Positions 19,801 through 28,081 are shown, counted from the first letter of the stretch. The stretch: DNA of 64,000 nucleotides from Flavobacteriaceae bacterium (GCA_030148025.1 JASBUG010000009.1:1-64000); one strand, 5' to 3'. The notes: generated from the letters alone by a model not told the origin. Translations and numbers: made by a program.

Positions 19801-19975
19801 TTGTAGCTGCACCATATTTAGTTCCTGTAGGTGTATGGACAGCAATAACATTGGCTCCAAGTAAAGGTTGGGAATTCTCATCTAAGATTAATCCTTTAAT
19901 ATTCGAAGTTGTTACCTGTCCGTAGGCAAGCACTCCAACAAATAATAAAAAAATAGAAAAAATAGTTTTTTTCAT
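16895..19975 (-). CDS. Oar-like TonB-dependent outer-membrane receptor
   Basis: The protein is 1026 aa. It has a signal peptide (MKKTIFSIFLLFVG to AYGQ), a CarboxypepD_reg-like domain (about 27-110, GLILDENSQPLLGANV), then a plug region (VVVTGTGGTG, FNNFSLDGAIFNN) and a long outer-membrane beta-barrel ending in Phe (MQFGLRYIF). This is the architecture of Oar-type TonB-dependent transporters, several of which act in protein or peptide handling at the outer membrane in Myxococcus and Bacteroidota. The substrate here is unknown. It is a single-gene unit with its own terminator. A 26-bp near-palindrome lies 46-71 bases upstream of the start. Confidence 0.92.
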   Translation of the reverse strand: MKKTIFSIFLLFVGVLAYGQVTTSNIKGLILDENSQPLLGANVIAVHTPTGTKYGAATNFDGRYNLLNLRVGGPYTITVSYIGYKEQTFNDVFLTLGKTQNIDAQMVADSQQLEAVVVTGTGGTGTFGSDRTGAETSVGRRELTRLPTISRSASDFTRLEPTANGNSFGGRNDQFNNFSLDGAIFNNPFGLDAATPGGQTDAQPVSLDAIDQIQVSTAPYDVTQSGFTGASVNAVTKSGTNEFHGTVYGFYRNEDLTGSKVKGDKIFVPELTQTQTGASIGGPIVKNKLFFFANFEKDDREDLGQSWLPNTGSGAINESRVLESDLIAVRDALLGIGYDPGSYEGFTHKSESTKGIFKLDWNINDKNRLAIIYNFLNASKEKPAHPTAIGFRGPNASTLQFQNSGYEINNELKSVQVELNSTISDNASNKLQFGYTHFNDFRNPFSTPAPSINIYKDGSPYIIVGHEPFSVHNRLDQKVLQFSNNLNFYKGDHTYTIGFSFEKFKFDNSFNLTSYGFDLFGSVDIADFDANDYIATIAAAQATFDANNANDSWALAETNVGQLAFYVQDEWNVSEKFKLTYGVRFDKPLFFDSAEKAQEVIDRGFVVPDIPYVNPNTGETVLIDNTNMPTNDWLISPRVGFNYDVNGDDTFQLRGGSGLFTGRFPFVWLGNQIANPDVFFLQAVDPDYKFPQVWRTNLGADKRLENGLILTADLSYTKDINGAHVQNWGQLPASGTLNGVDNRPRYLPSDLINNAYVFTNSDKGRIWNAVVKAQKTFNNGLYASLAYSYLNSKDVNSIEAEITSDAYAGNPIVGDVNADVLSYSKYGDTHRFVGVASKKWTYGGDKWATTISGFLEYAQGGRFNYTYGGDINGDGSRINDLIYIPTASEINSMTFSGPGQAAAFNAFIEQDDYLSGRRGKYAERYGALAPWRSRVDLKFLQDFNFNVGGDKTNTIQFSMDILNVGNLLNSDWGLIQQPNNVQPIGVSVDGAGNPTYTFNPDQTETFGYDSSLLSRWQMQFGLRYIF

Positions 19976-20020
19976 GTAATTGCGTATTAATTAATATTCA
20001 TTTAATTAGTATGTAAATTC

Positions 20021-20046
20021 GTAATGCTATGCGCGCATAACATTAC
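20021..20046. promoter_or_regulatory. 26-bp near-palindrome upstream of the Oar-like receptor
   Basis: GTAATG (20021-20026), C, TATGCGCGCATA (20028-20039), A, CATTAC (20041-20046). The palindrome is perfect apart from one mismatched pair. It is GC-richer than its surroundings. It could be an operator or a leader hairpin of the receptor mRNA. Confidence 0.55.
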
Positions 20047-20063
20047 TTTTTGTAAAAATAAAT

Positions 20064-20088
20064 AAAAAAAGCCGCTCAACGAGCGGCT
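20064..20088 (-). terminator. Second terminator of the rpsF-rpsR-rplI operon
   Basis: AGCCGCTC (20070-20077), loop AAC, GAGCGGCT (20081-20088). On the minus strand a T run follows (A run 20064-20070). Confidence 0.85.
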
Positions 20089-20101
20089 AATGTTATCATT
20101 T

Positions 20102-20131
20102 AAAAAAATTATTAACTAGTTGTTAATAATT
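20102..20131 (-). terminator. First, AT-only terminator after rplI
   Basis: AATTATTAAC (20107-20116), loop TAGTT, GTTAATAATT (20122-20131): a perfect 10-bp stem. On the minus strand it is followed by a T run (A run 20102-20108). It lies 10 bases after the rplI stop. Confidence 0.7.
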
Positions 20132-20141
20132 TATTAAGTAT

Positions 20142-20591
20142 TTATGCTTGTGGTATAACCTCAAAAGGTAAATCAACAGATACTTCTCTGTGTAATCTAA
20201 CTGCTGCATTATACTTTCCTAGACGTTTTACATTTCCACCAGCTACTGTGATGAATTTTTTGTCTATTGCGTGTCCTTCTTTCTCAAGAGCTTCAGATAC
20301 GTTAATGTTATTTACAGATCCAAATAACTTATCACCCGAACCAACTTTAGCAGTAATCTTAATTTCTAATGCTTTAAGTGCTTCAGCTAATTTTGTAGCA
20401 TCATCAACAATTTTCTTTTCTTTAAAAGCACGTTGCTTTAAATTCTCAGCTAATACTTTTTTAGCAGAAGAAGTTGCTAAAATTGCAAACCCTTGTGGGA
20501 TTAAATAATTTCTACCATAACCGTTCTTAACTGTTACAATATCGTCTTTAAAACCAACTCCTTCAACGTCTTGTTTTAATATAAGTTCCAT
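20142..20591 (-). CDS. rplI: 50S ribosomal protein bL9
   Basis: At 149 aa this is the normal length for bL9, a 23S rRNA-binding protein with two globular domains joined by a long helix. The N-terminal signature is clear (MELILKQDVEGVGFKDD, VKNGYGRNYLIPQGFA). The central helix spans about 40-75 and the C-terminal domain follows (ITAKVGSGDKLFGSV). It is the third gene of the rpsF-rpsR-rplI operon, 13 bases after rpsR, and is followed by two tandem terminators. Confidence 0.98.
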   Translation of the reverse strand: MELILKQDVEGVGFKDDIVTVKNGYGRNYLIPQGFAILATSSAKKVLAENLKQRAFKEKKIVDDATKLAEALKALEIKITAKVGSGDKLFGSVNNINVSEALEKEGHAIDKKFITVAGGNVKRLGKYNAAVRLHREVSVDLPFEVIPQA

Positions 20592-20604
20592 AGTTATAAT
20601 AGTT

Positions 20605-20901
20605 TTATTTCAATAAATCTGCAACGTATGGCATTAACGCTAAGTGACGCGCTCTTTTAACTGCTACAGATACTTTTCTTTGATATTTTAATGAAGTTCC
20701 TGTTAAACGACGAGGTAGTAATTTACCTTGCTCGTTTACAAACTTTAATAAGAAATCTGGATCTTTATAATCGATATACTTAATACCAGACTTTTTGAAA
20801 CGACAATACTTCTTTTGCTTGTTAGTTTCTATATTAAGCGGTGTTAAATATCTAATTTCACCGTCTTTCTTTCCTTTTGCTTGTTGTTCTATTGATGACA
20901 T
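20605..20901 (-). CDS. rpsR: 30S ribosomal protein bS18
   Basis: This 98-aa protein contains the bS18 core: [17 protein letters not shown], then [20 protein letters not shown] and [11 protein letters not shown]. bS18 binds 16S rRNA next to bS6 on the platform of the small subunit. The N-terminal extension of about 25 residues ([20 protein letters not shown]) is slightly longer than in E. coli, as is usual in Bacteroidota. It lies two bases after rpsF, so translation is probably coupled. Confidence 0.98.
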   Translation of the reverse strand: MSSIEQQAKGKKDGEIRYLTPLNIETNKQKKYCRFKKSGIKYIDYKDPDFLLKFVNEQGKLLPRRLTGTSLKYQRKVSVAVKRARHLALMPYVADLLK

Positions 20902-20903
20902 AA

Positions 20904-21242
20904 TTACGCTTTTTCTTTAAGTTTAACTCTTCTTCTTTCAGCCCAAGCAATTGCATGCTTGTCTAATTTTACAGTTAAGTAACGCATGAAACGTTCGTCA
21001 CGTCTAAACTCTACTTCTAATGGGTTGATAACCTCACCAGATACCTGGTATTCAAATAAGTGATAAAATCCACTCTTTTTGTTTTGAATTGGGTACGCTA
21101 ACTTTTTTAGTCCCCAATCTTCCTTAGCTATCATCTTTGCACCTTTAGAAACAAGAAAATCTTCGTATTTCTTTACTGTTTCCTTTATCTGAGTTTCAGA
21201 TAAAACGGGATTCAAGATGAAAACAGTTTCGTAATGATTCAT
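20904..21242 (-). CDS. rpsF: 30S ribosomal protein bS6
   Basis: This 112-aa protein has the bS6 fold signature: [36 protein letters not shown] and [14 protein letters not shown]. It forms a heterodimer with bS18 on the 30S platform. It is the first gene of the operon with rpsR and rplI. The upstream region is shared with a divergent LytTR response regulator. Confidence 0.98.
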   Translation of the reverse strand: MNHYETVFILNPVLSETQIKETVKKYEDFLVSKGAKMIAKEDWGLKKLAYPIQNKKSGFYHLFEYQVSGEVINPLEVEFRRDERFMRYLTVKLDKHAIAWAERRRVKLKEKA

Positions 21243-21273
21243 ATTAAATATATATTTGTGTTTAAAATGGCTG

Positions 21274-21308
21274 CAAAAATAGGTATTTATTCTTGTTTTG
21301 ACAACAAA
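21274..21308 (-). promoter_or_regulatory. Promoter of the rpsF operon
   Basis: On the minus strand TATTTTTG (complement of 21274-21281) matches TAnnTTTG. A GTTG/TTTG-like box lies 20-23 bases upstream (complement of 21302-21308). The predicted leader is about 26 bases. Confidence 0.5.
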
Positions 21309-21378
21309 TTGATAATCAATTTTTTTGAAATAAAAATTTTGTTAAAATTTTGTTAAATAAAACACTTTATCGATGTTT

Positions 21379-21410
21379 TTTGGTTTTTAACCGAATTTTT
21401 TGTACTATTG
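21379..21410 (+). promoter_or_regulatory. Promoter of the LytTR response regulator
   Basis: TTTG (21379-21382), exactly 20 bases, TACTATTG (21403-21410; seven of eight against TAnnTTTG). The start codon is 30 bases downstream. Confidence 0.6.
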
Positions 21411-21440
21411 TCGATATCTTAACCTAAAACAAGAAATGTT

Positions 21441-22136
21441 ATGACTTTAAACTGTGTTGTTGTAGATGACTCCGCAATCCAACGCTTATCTATTGTCAAG
21501 CTTATAGAGAACCACCCTTCTCTAAACTTGATTGCAGAATATAGCAGTGCCCTGGAAACTAAAAATGGACTCAATACCCACAAAGTAGACCTTATCTTTT
21601 TAGATATCGAAATGCCTGTTTTAAATGGGTTCGAATTACTAGACGTATTAAATAATAAACCCCAAATTATTTTTGTGACTGGTAAAACCGAATATGCATT
21701 TAAAGCTTTTAATTACGATGCTACAGATTACCTACAGAAACCAATTACCAGAGAGCGCTTTAACACTGCCGTAGACAAAGCTTTAGAACAGCATAAATTA
21801 ACGCTGGACTTTAAAGAAACGGATGGCGAGCACATCTTCGTAAAGAGTAATTTAAAGAAACGTAAAGTTTACATTAAAGATATTAAGTGGATTGAAGCTC
21901 TTGGTGACTATGTAAAATTAGTTACTGAAGAAAACAGTCTGGTTGTTTTATCTACAATGAAAGCTTTCGAAGCAGAATTACCTGAAGGCAAATTTTTAAG
22001 AATTCACAAATCCTATATTGTTAATTTAGACAAGATAGATCGCTTTAATAGTAAGAATGTTGAAGTTGGCGCCTATGAAATTCCACTAAGTAGGAATAAA
22101 AAGACGCAACTTGTTGATGCATTAAACAATATTTAA
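21441..22136 (+). CDS. LytTR-family response regulator
   Basis: The protein is 231 aa. An N-terminal receiver domain (1-118) has acidic D9/D10, the phospho-acceptor D55 in LIFLDIEMP, T80 and K100. A C-terminal LytTR DNA-binding domain covers about 128-231 (VKSNLKKRKVYIKDIKWIEA, FLRIHKSYIVNLDKI). LytTR regulators are normally phosphorylated by LytS/7TM-type sensor kinases and bind direct repeats. No sensor kinase is adjacent, so the partner must be encoded elsewhere. It is transcribed alone, divergent from rpsF. It is one candidate for binding the repeats upstream of the giant T9SS genes, which is untested. Confidence 0.95.
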   Translation: MTLNCVVVDDSAIQRLSIVKLIENHPSLNLIAEYSSALETKNGLNTHKVDLIFLDIEMPVLNGFELLDVLNNKPQIIFVTGKTEYAFKAFNYDATDYLQKPITRERFNTAVDKALEQHKLTLDFKETDGEHIFVKSNLKKRKVYIKDIKWIEALGDYVKLVTEENSLVVLSTMKAFEAELPEGKFLRIHKSYIVNLDKIDRFNSKNVEVGAYEIPLSRNKKTQLVDALNNI

Positions 22137-22204
22137 TGCAACATAATTACTAGTGGTTAAGATCTCTATATTTTAGCGACAGTAGTACTATTATAGATAG
22201 TTTA

Positions 22205-24673
22205 CTAATAATTATCTACGTTTAAAATTACTTTTATAGGACGAAAATCCTTTATACTTAAGAAGCTGTTCTTTATCTTAAGAATAGCTTCTTTTGTTTT
22301 ATTAAGCGATTGTTGTGGTGGTATTTTTATTAGGATATTTTTGTGATATTGGTTTCGTATTCTAGAAACTGGCGGATATTCTGGCCCTAATACATGTTGC
22401 TTAAATAATTGCCTTAATGATTTAGACAACCACTCGGCTCCATCATTTACTTTATTATAGTCTCTGTGTTTTAGCGTAATTTTTATCAACCTAAAAATAG
22501 GTGGATACTTATAATTATAACGCTCATCCATTTGCTCAACAAACATACCTACATAATCATTTGTAGATACTTGCTGCAATATTTTATGATGCGGATTATA
22601 CGTTTGGATCAACACTTTTCCTCGCTCAGCTGTTCTACCCGCTCTTCCTGACACTTGTTGCATCAATTGATAACTACGTTCATGCGCCCTAAAATCTGGG
22701 AAATTCAGTAAATTATCGGCATTCATAACACCTACCAATTTTACATTTCTAAAATCCAATCCTTTTGTTAGCATCTGTGTTCCTACCAAAATATCTATTT
22801 CCTGCTGTTCGAATTGTGAAATAATGCGCTCATAACTGTGTTTTCCTCTGGTAGTGTCCAGATCCATTCTTGCTACTTTAGTGTCTGGAAACAACGCTTT
22901 TACCTCAGTTTGGATTTGCTCAGTACCAAAGCCTTTATTATCCAACTCTATGCTACCACATGCCAGACATGCTTTTTGCATGGCCATATGATAGCCACAA
23001 TAATGGCATCGTAACTGGTCTCTATATTGATGATATGTTAAGCTTACATCACAATTTGGACATTGCGGTGTATGACCACAAGTATGACATTCTACAATTG
23101 GTGAGAACCCACGTCTATTTTGAAATAATATTATTTGGAAACCGTCCTTCAAAGCTTCTGTCATTTCCTCAATAAGTCTATCGCTGAAATGACCATTCAT
23201 ACGCTTTCGTTTATACTTATCCTGAAGATCTACCAGCTCGATCTCTGGCATTATCACATCATTATATCTTCTAAACAACTCTACAAAACCGTATTTCTTT
23301 TCCTTGGTAGCATTAAAATAACTCTCTACACTAGGAGTGGCAGAGCCTAATAATACTTTAGCGTCAAACATATTACCTAAAACAATAGCAGTATCTCTGG
23401 CATGATAGCGTGGTGCTGGATCAAATTGTTTGTACGATTGTTCATGCTCCTCATCAACAATAATTAAACCAACATCATTGAAAGGTAAAAACACCGAAGA
23501 TCTTGCCCCTAAAACGAGCTGCGCTTTATGAGAATTATTAAGAACATTATTCCAAACCTCAACACGTTCGTTTAAAGAATAACGCGAATGATAAACAGAT
23601 ATCTGATCGCCAAAATATTGACTTAACCGCGTTACCAATTGAGATGTCAATGCTATTTCTGGCACCAAGTATAATACTTGCTTACCTTTAGCTAATATCT
23701 CCTCTATTAACTTTACATATATTTCTGTCTTTCCTGAAGACGTTACACCATGAAGTAATGTGACATTATGATTTTTAAACGATCCCTGAATTTCATTTAG
23801 AGCCTTTGTTTGATATTCGTTTAACTGCTTTGAAGCTATTGCAGCTTTCCCAGCAAAAGAAACTCTATCGGTTTGTAAATGGTACTCTTCAAGAATTTGT
23901 TTATCTATTAACGTTTTAATTTGAGCTGATGAAGCATTACTCTTTTTTATTAAATCTGATACTTTTATTGGTTTAGTTGACGAAGCAGACAACATAAAGA
24001 AATTCATAATTATTTCTTTTTGTTTAGGTGCCCTACTTAATTTTTCTAATAAAACCTCTAAAGCTTCATCAGTTTCATATTGCTCCCCTATTCTAACATA
24101 ACGCACCAATTTTGGTTTGTACTTTTCAAAAATCTCTTCTTCAAGAACAATCACCTCTTTCTCAATCAGTCGCTTCAATATTGGTAGTACATTTTTTTTA
24201 TCTAGGATCTTGCTTATATCTTGTACTTTTAAGCTAGATTGATATTGCAATGCCTCAAATACCAAAAATTCAGTATCTGTTAATTCTGATTCATTAACCT
24301 CTGTATCTTTATATAAACTTATTATACTCTCACTTTCTAATAAAAAGGCACTGGGTAAGGCAGCTCTTAATACATCGCCCAAAGTACACATGTAGTATTT
24401 TGATATCCATGTCCACAGTTTTAATTGAAGTTCTGTAACAATAGGAACCTCATCAAGAATTTGATGAATTTCTTTTGCTTCATAAGCCTCTGGTGCATTT
24501 TCATGTATCTTTACGACCAAAGCGGTATATACCTTACTCTTACCAAACGGAACTGCTACACGCATTCCTTTTTTTAAGAATTCTGCTTCGGCTTTAGTAA
24601 TGCTATAAGTAAAATTACGCTCTAATGGAATAGGAAGTACAACATCTATAAAATGTTTATTCTCAAACAACAT
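22205..24673 (-). CDS. priA: Primosomal protein N' (replication restart helicase)
   Basis: This 822-aa PriA recognises stalled forks and reloads the replisome. It has an N-terminal DNA-binding domain (MLFENKHFIDVVLPIPL). The helicase core follows with Walker A GVTSSGKTE (309-317), DEEH box (407-410) and LLGSATPS. The zinc-binding insert has eight cysteines at 529, 532, 538, 541, 556, 559, 569 and 572. The C-terminal helicase motifs include VGTQMLTKGLDF and QVSGRAGR. All key elements are intact. It is the last gene of a nadC-yihY-priA unit, three bases after yihY. Confidence 0.98.
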   Translation of the reverse strand: MLFENKHFIDVVLPIPLERNFTYSITKAEAEFLKKGMRVAVPFGKSKVYTALVVKIHENAPEAYEAKEIHQILDEVPIVTELQLKLWTWISKYYMCTLGDVLRAALPSAFLLESESIISLYKDTEVNESELTDTEFLVFEALQYQSSLKVQDISKILDKKNVLPILKRLIEKEVIVLEEEIFEKYKPKLVRYVRIGEQYETDEALEVLLEKLSRAPKQKEIIMNFFMLSASSTKPIKVSDLIKKSNASSAQIKTLIDKQILEEYHLQTDRVSFAGKAAIASKQLNEYQTKALNEIQGSFKNHNVTLLHGVTSSGKTEIYVKLIEEILAKGKQVLYLVPEIALTSQLVTRLSQYFGDQISVYHSRYSLNERVEVWNNVLNNSHKAQLVLGARSSVFLPFNDVGLIIVDEEHEQSYKQFDPAPRYHARDTAIVLGNMFDAKVLLGSATPSVESYFNATKEKKYGFVELFRRYNDVIMPEIELVDLQDKYKRKRMNGHFSDRLIEEMTEALKDGFQIILFQNRRGFSPIVECHTCGHTPQCPNCDVSLTYHQYRDQLRCHYCGYHMAMQKACLACGSIELDNKGFGTEQIQTEVKALFPDTKVARMDLDTTRGKHSYERIISQFEQQEIDILVGTQMLTKGLDFRNVKLVGVMNADNLLNFPDFRAHERSYQLMQQVSGRAGRTAERGKVLIQTYNPHHKILQQVSTNDYVGMFVEQMDERYNYKYPPIFRLIKITLKHRDYNKVNDGAEWLSKSLRQLFKQHVLGPEYPPVSRIRNQYHKNILIKIPPQQSLNKTKEAILKIKNSFLSIKDFRPIKVILNVDNY

Positions 24674-24676
24674 ACA

Positions 24677-25618
24677 CTACACTTTTCTTTTTAATTGTTT
24701 TAAAGACGCATTAAGTTCATAACCTAAAAGAAGGATATTAGAATTTAGCCACAGATAAAATAATAATATTAGAAGTGCTCCAATAGAACCGTAAAGCTCG
24801 TTGTATTTAGAAAAGTTTTCAATATAAAGACCAAAAAGATAAGAGGTTAGTAATATTAGCAATGTGGTAAACAAGGCTCCAATTGAAAAAAACCTAGATT
24901 GTCTCCCTTCTTTAGTACCAAAATAATACAATGTAGCGGTGGCAATATAGATCATAATAGTTGAGAACACATATTTTGCCATATTAAGCCAAAAGATTCC
25001 TGATTGTGAGCTTTCTATATCTTTTCCTATTAAATTTTCATACAAGGGAGAAATGATATATATCTGTGTATATCCTAAAACACCAACGGTAAGAACTACT
25101 AAAAAGGCTAATATAAGAGCTACCCCTAAAGCATATAAATATTGTTTAAATACAGTACGTGTTAACTGATCGTGATACGAATGTTCAAAGCCAGAGAACA
25201 CAGCATTTACGCCATTAGCCATTAAGAACATAGATAATAAAAATACTGTAGACAGTAAACTACCTTGGCTTGTGGTACTAATATTCTCAAAGATGTTTTG
25301 GTTAAAAAAATCGGACGTTTGCGGTGGCAAAAACGTATCTAAAAATCCAAGAAATTGATCTTGAAAGCCTTCAAAAGGGATATACGGAATAAGAATTATA
25401 ATAAATAATAAGAAAGGGAAAATAGCTGTAAAAAAACTAAATGCAATCGCACTTGCTCTGGTTGTTAATGCTCCTTCTACAATACCAATAGTGTACATTT
25501 CCAGAAGATCATAAATAGACAAACCCTTAAACCCTGGAAGTCGTATTTTCTTTAAAAAGCGAACTACCAGATTTACTACCGGAATTTTATCTAATTTCTC
25601 TTCTATATGTTTTGTCAT
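24677..25618 (-). CDS. YihY/BrkB-family inner-membrane protein
   Basis: This 313-aa integral membrane protein has about six transmembrane segments and the YihY/virulence factor BrkB pattern (TTRASAIAFSFFTAIFPFLLF near 55-75, YGSIGALLILLFYLWL near 275-290). The family was once called ribonuclease BN in error. Its molecular role is still unclear. It overlaps the nadC stop by one base (TAATG) and lies three bases before priA, so it belongs to one transcript. Confidence 0.92.
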   Translation of the reverse strand: MTKHIEEKLDKIPVVNLVVRFLKKIRLPGFKGLSIYDLLEMYTIGIVEGALTTRASAIAFSFFTAIFPFLLFIIILIPYIPFEGFQDQFLGFLDTFLPPQTSDFFNQNIFENISTTSQGSLLSTVFLLSMFLMANGVNAVFSGFEHSYHDQLTRTVFKQYLYALGVALILAFLVVLTVGVLGYTQIYIISPLYENLIGKDIESSQSGIFWLNMAKYVFSTIMIYIATATLYYFGTKEGRQSRFFSIGALFTTLLILLTSYLFGLYIENFSKYNELYGSIGALLILLFYLWLNSNILLLGYELNASLKQLKRKV

Positions 25619-26475
25619 TAAACAGCTTTTAAGCTTAGATCCATATTATGTACTGAATGTGTAAGAGCACCACTAGATATATAATCAACACCACATTCGG
25701 CATAGGCTCTAACCGTGTTCTCATTAATTCCTCCAGAAGATTCAGTAAGACATTTATTGCCGATCATTTCAACAGCAGTTCTGGTATCGGCATAATTAAA
25801 ATTATCGATAAGTATTCTATAAACACCTTCACTTTGCAATATTTCTTCTATCTCTTCAAGGCTTCTAGCTTCAACTATAATTTTTAAGTCTCTATTAGTT
25901 TCTTTAAGGTACGATTTAGTTTTATCAATAGCTTTTGTAATTCCTCCTGCAAAATCAATATGATTGTCCTTTAACATGATCATATCATATAAAGCAAACC
26001 TATGATTTTCTCCTCCTCCAATTTTTACTGCCCATTTTTCAAGAGCGCGTATTCCTGGAGTAGTTTTACGAGTATCTAATATTTTGGTTCCTGTTCCTTC
26101 TAATAAATCTACAAACACTTTAGTTTTTGTTGCAATGGCACTCATACGTTGCATAGCATTAAGTACTAATCGTTCTGCTTTTAATATGGATTGTGAGGCA
26201 CCTTCAACATAAAAAGCAATATCACCGTGAGCAACCTCACTACCATCTTCAATAAGTGTTTCTACCGTCATATGTTCATCAACATAAGCAAATACTTGTT
26301 TCGCGAACTCAATTCCTGCAATTACTCCCGAATCTTTCACTAACAGTTTAGCCTTTCCTCTTGCTGTATCTGGAATACAAGACAACGAGCTGTGATCACC
26401 ATCTCCCACGTCTTCCCTTATAGCGTTAGCAATAATTATATCTATTTCTTTTTGAAACTGCGCTTCACTTATCAT
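25618..26475 (-). CDS. nadC: Nicotinate-nucleotide diphosphorylase (quinolinate phosphoribosyltransferase)
   Basis: This 285-aa enzyme converts quinolinate and PRPP to nicotinate mononucleotide, CO2 and diphosphate in de novo NAD synthesis. The family motifs are present: ERLVLNAMQRMSAIAT, ILDTRKTTPGIRALEKWAVK, GGGENHRFALYDMIMLKDNH and YISSGALTHSV. It is the first gene of the nadC-yihY-priA unit and is divergent from a DoxX-like gene. No other NAD genes lie nearby. Confidence 0.98.
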   Translation of the reverse strand: MISEAQFQKEIDIIIANAIREDVGDGDHSSLSCIPDTARGKAKLLVKDSGVIAGIEFAKQVFAYVDEHMTVETLIEDGSEVAHGDIAFYVEGASQSILKAERLVLNAMQRMSAIATKTKVFVDLLEGTGTKILDTRKTTPGIRALEKWAVKIGGGENHRFALYDMIMLKDNHIDFAGGITKAIDKTKSYLKETNRDLKIIVEARSLEEIEEILQSEGVYRILIDNFNYADTRTAVEMIGNKCLTESSGGINENTVRAYAECGVDYISSGALTHSVHNMDLSLKAV

Positions 26476-26575
26476 ACTAAATTTCTTTACTGCTAAAATA
26501 GGAATAGATTTTAGAATTTTTAAAAGAATTGTTACAAGCTTGAGGCTAAATCGTCATAAAATAAATAACACCATA

Positions 26576-27016
26576 ATGTATACAATTGAAACAATCCATT
26601 CAAAGATCTATCCATTAAAATTTTTCAAATTATTTACTTGGTTTACTCGCATCCTTTTAGCTATAGCATTTTTACCTTCAGGGTATACAAAACTAATAGG
26701 CAACCGTTTTACACAATTACCTATAGAAAATCCTGTAGGATTCTTTTTTGAAGCCATGTATCAAACTGGTTGGTATTGGAATTTTCTTGGATTTATGCAA
26801 TTATTAGCAGCCATACTTCTATTAATCCCTAGAACAACCTTTTTAGCTGCCATTTTGTACTTGCCAATCATTGTCAATATATTCCTTATTGTAAGCTCAA
26901 TAGGATTTGTTGGAACACCTTATATTGCAGGATTAATGCTTTTAGCCAACTTATATTTATTATTATGGGATTGGCATAAGCTTAAAAAGATAGTTTCTAC
27001 AATCTTTGAACAATAG
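26576..27016 (+). CDS. DoxX-like membrane protein
   Basis: The protein is 146 aa from ATG 26576. An upstream TTG at 26540 is in frame but less likely. It has four transmembrane segments with the DoxX-type first helix (ILLAIAFLPSGYTKLIGNRF) and a YQTGWYWNFLGFMQLLAAILL segment. DoxX proteins are small quinone or terminal-oxidase-associated membrane proteins of mostly unknown role. It lies upstream of rlmH, but rlmH has its own promoter. Confidence 0.85.
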   Translation: MYTIETIHSKIYPLKFFKLFTWFTRILLAIAFLPSGYTKLIGNRFTQLPIENPVGFFFEAMYQTGWYWNFLGFMQLLAAILLLIPRTTFLAAILYLPIIVNIFLIVSSIGFVGTPYIAGLMLLANLYLLLWDWHKLKKIVSTIFEQ

Positions 27017-27038
27017 ATATTAGAAAATACTATTTTTG
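27005..27038 (+). promoter_or_regulatory. Promoter of rlmH, giving a possibly leaderless mRNA
   Basis: TTTG (27005-27008), 22 bases, TATTTTTG (27031-27038; perfect TAnnTTTG). The rlmH ATG is at 27043, only four bases after the -7 box, so transcription should start at or next to the start codon. Confidence 0.55.
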
Positions 27039-27042
27039 TTTT

Positions 27043-27516
27043 ATGACGATAAAACTTATTGCCATTGGCAAGACAGACAATAAACAACTACAACAACTTA
27101 TTGATGATTATCAAAAACGCCTAGGTCATTATATCAAGTTTCGTTTTGAGATCATTGCTGATATAAAAAATTCAAAAAATCTAACTGAAGCTCAGCAAAA
27201 ACAAAAAGAAGGTGAACTTATTTTAAATAAGCTAAGTACGTCAGATGTTCTAATTCTGCTAGATGAAAATGGAAAGCAGTTAGATTCTGTCGGGTTTTCC
27301 AATTATTTACAAAAGCACATGAATTCAGGTATCAAGCAATTAGTATTTGTAATTGGCGGACCTTATGGGTTTTCTCAAGATGTTTACAGTGCTTCTCGAG
27401 GCAAGCTTAGTTTATCTAAGATGACCTTTTCACACCAAATGGTACGTCTATTCTTTATTGAACAATTGTATAGAGGTTTTACCATTTTACGAAACGAACC
27501 TTATCATCACAAATAA
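27043..27516 (+). CDS. rlmH: 23S rRNA (pseudouridine1915-N3)-methyltransferase
   Basis: This 157-aa SPOUT methyltransferase methylates pseudouridine 1915 of 23S rRNA using SAM. The family features are complete: N-terminal MTIKLIAIGKTDNKQL, the SAM-binding loop FVIGGPYGFS and the C-terminal LSLSKMTFSHQMVRLFFIEQ with terminal NEPYHHK. Length is normal (about 155 aa). Confidence 0.98.
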   Translation: MTIKLIAIGKTDNKQLQQLIDDYQKRLGHYIKFRFEIIADIKNSKNLTEAQQKQKEGELILNKLSTSDVLILLDENGKQLDSVGFSNYLQKHMNSGIKQLVFVIGGPYGFSQDVYSASRGKLSLSKMTFSHQMVRLFFIEQLYRGFTILRNEPYHHK

Positions 27517-27622
27517 TTCCTACTCACCAAGTAATCAATTAGTTACATGGTTTAATCAACTTTTTCATTACCTTTAAAACACTAACAGAATCTCTGAATT
27601 GAGATTCAAAAAAACTAACTAA

Positions 27623-28024
27623 ATGAAAAATAACATTCTTGCCGTATTATGCGGAACAATTGCCCTTTTCGGACTTGGTTATCTAATTTATGTTGTTCTT
27701 GGTTATCATGCTTGGAATGGTTCTGGTGTTGAAGCTGTTGCAGCTGAACCTATTAATCTCACTACAATTATCATCATGGAAGTGCTATATGCAACTCTAA
27801 TTACTCTCATTTATAGTAAATGGGCTAGTATTAAAACTTTTGGTACTGGAGCACAAACAGGATTAATAATTGGAGCATTTTTAGGTGCTTTACCTGCCTT
27901 AGAAATATTTTCAACCACTAATGATTTAATTGACATAACAGGAGTTATAACCGGAGCAGTAACATTTGCTATTAGGTTTGCCGTTGCTGGAGGCATTATT
28001 GGATGGATGCTTGGAAGAGAATAA
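27623..28024 (+). CDS. Small four-helix membrane protein, unknown function
   Basis: The protein is 133 aa with about four transmembrane segments (near 5-27, 47-66, 77-97, 110-131) and many Gly and Ala. It somewhat resembles DUF1761-type membrane proteins but I cannot assign it firmly. A leader hairpin GAATCTC/GAGATTC (27588-27607) lies 15 bases before the ATG. It has its own terminator. Confidence 0.8.
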   Translation: MKNNILAVLCGTIALFGLGYLIYVVLGYHAWNGSGVEAVAAEPINLTTIIIMEVLYATLITLIYSKWASIKTFGTGAQTGLIIGAFLGALPALEIFSTTNDLIDITGVITGAVTFAIRFAVAGGIIGWMLGRE

Positions 28025-28033
28025 AGCTAAATA

Positions 28034-28060
28034 AAAAAGGAGCTTAATAAGCTCCTTTTT
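28034..28060. terminator. Bidirectional terminator between the small membrane protein and hpf
   Basis: AAAAAGGAGC (28034-28043) / GCTCCTTTTT (28051-28060), with A and T runs on both sides, between convergent genes. Confidence 0.9.
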
Positions 28061-28081
28061 CATCAATAATCAATCAAAATA

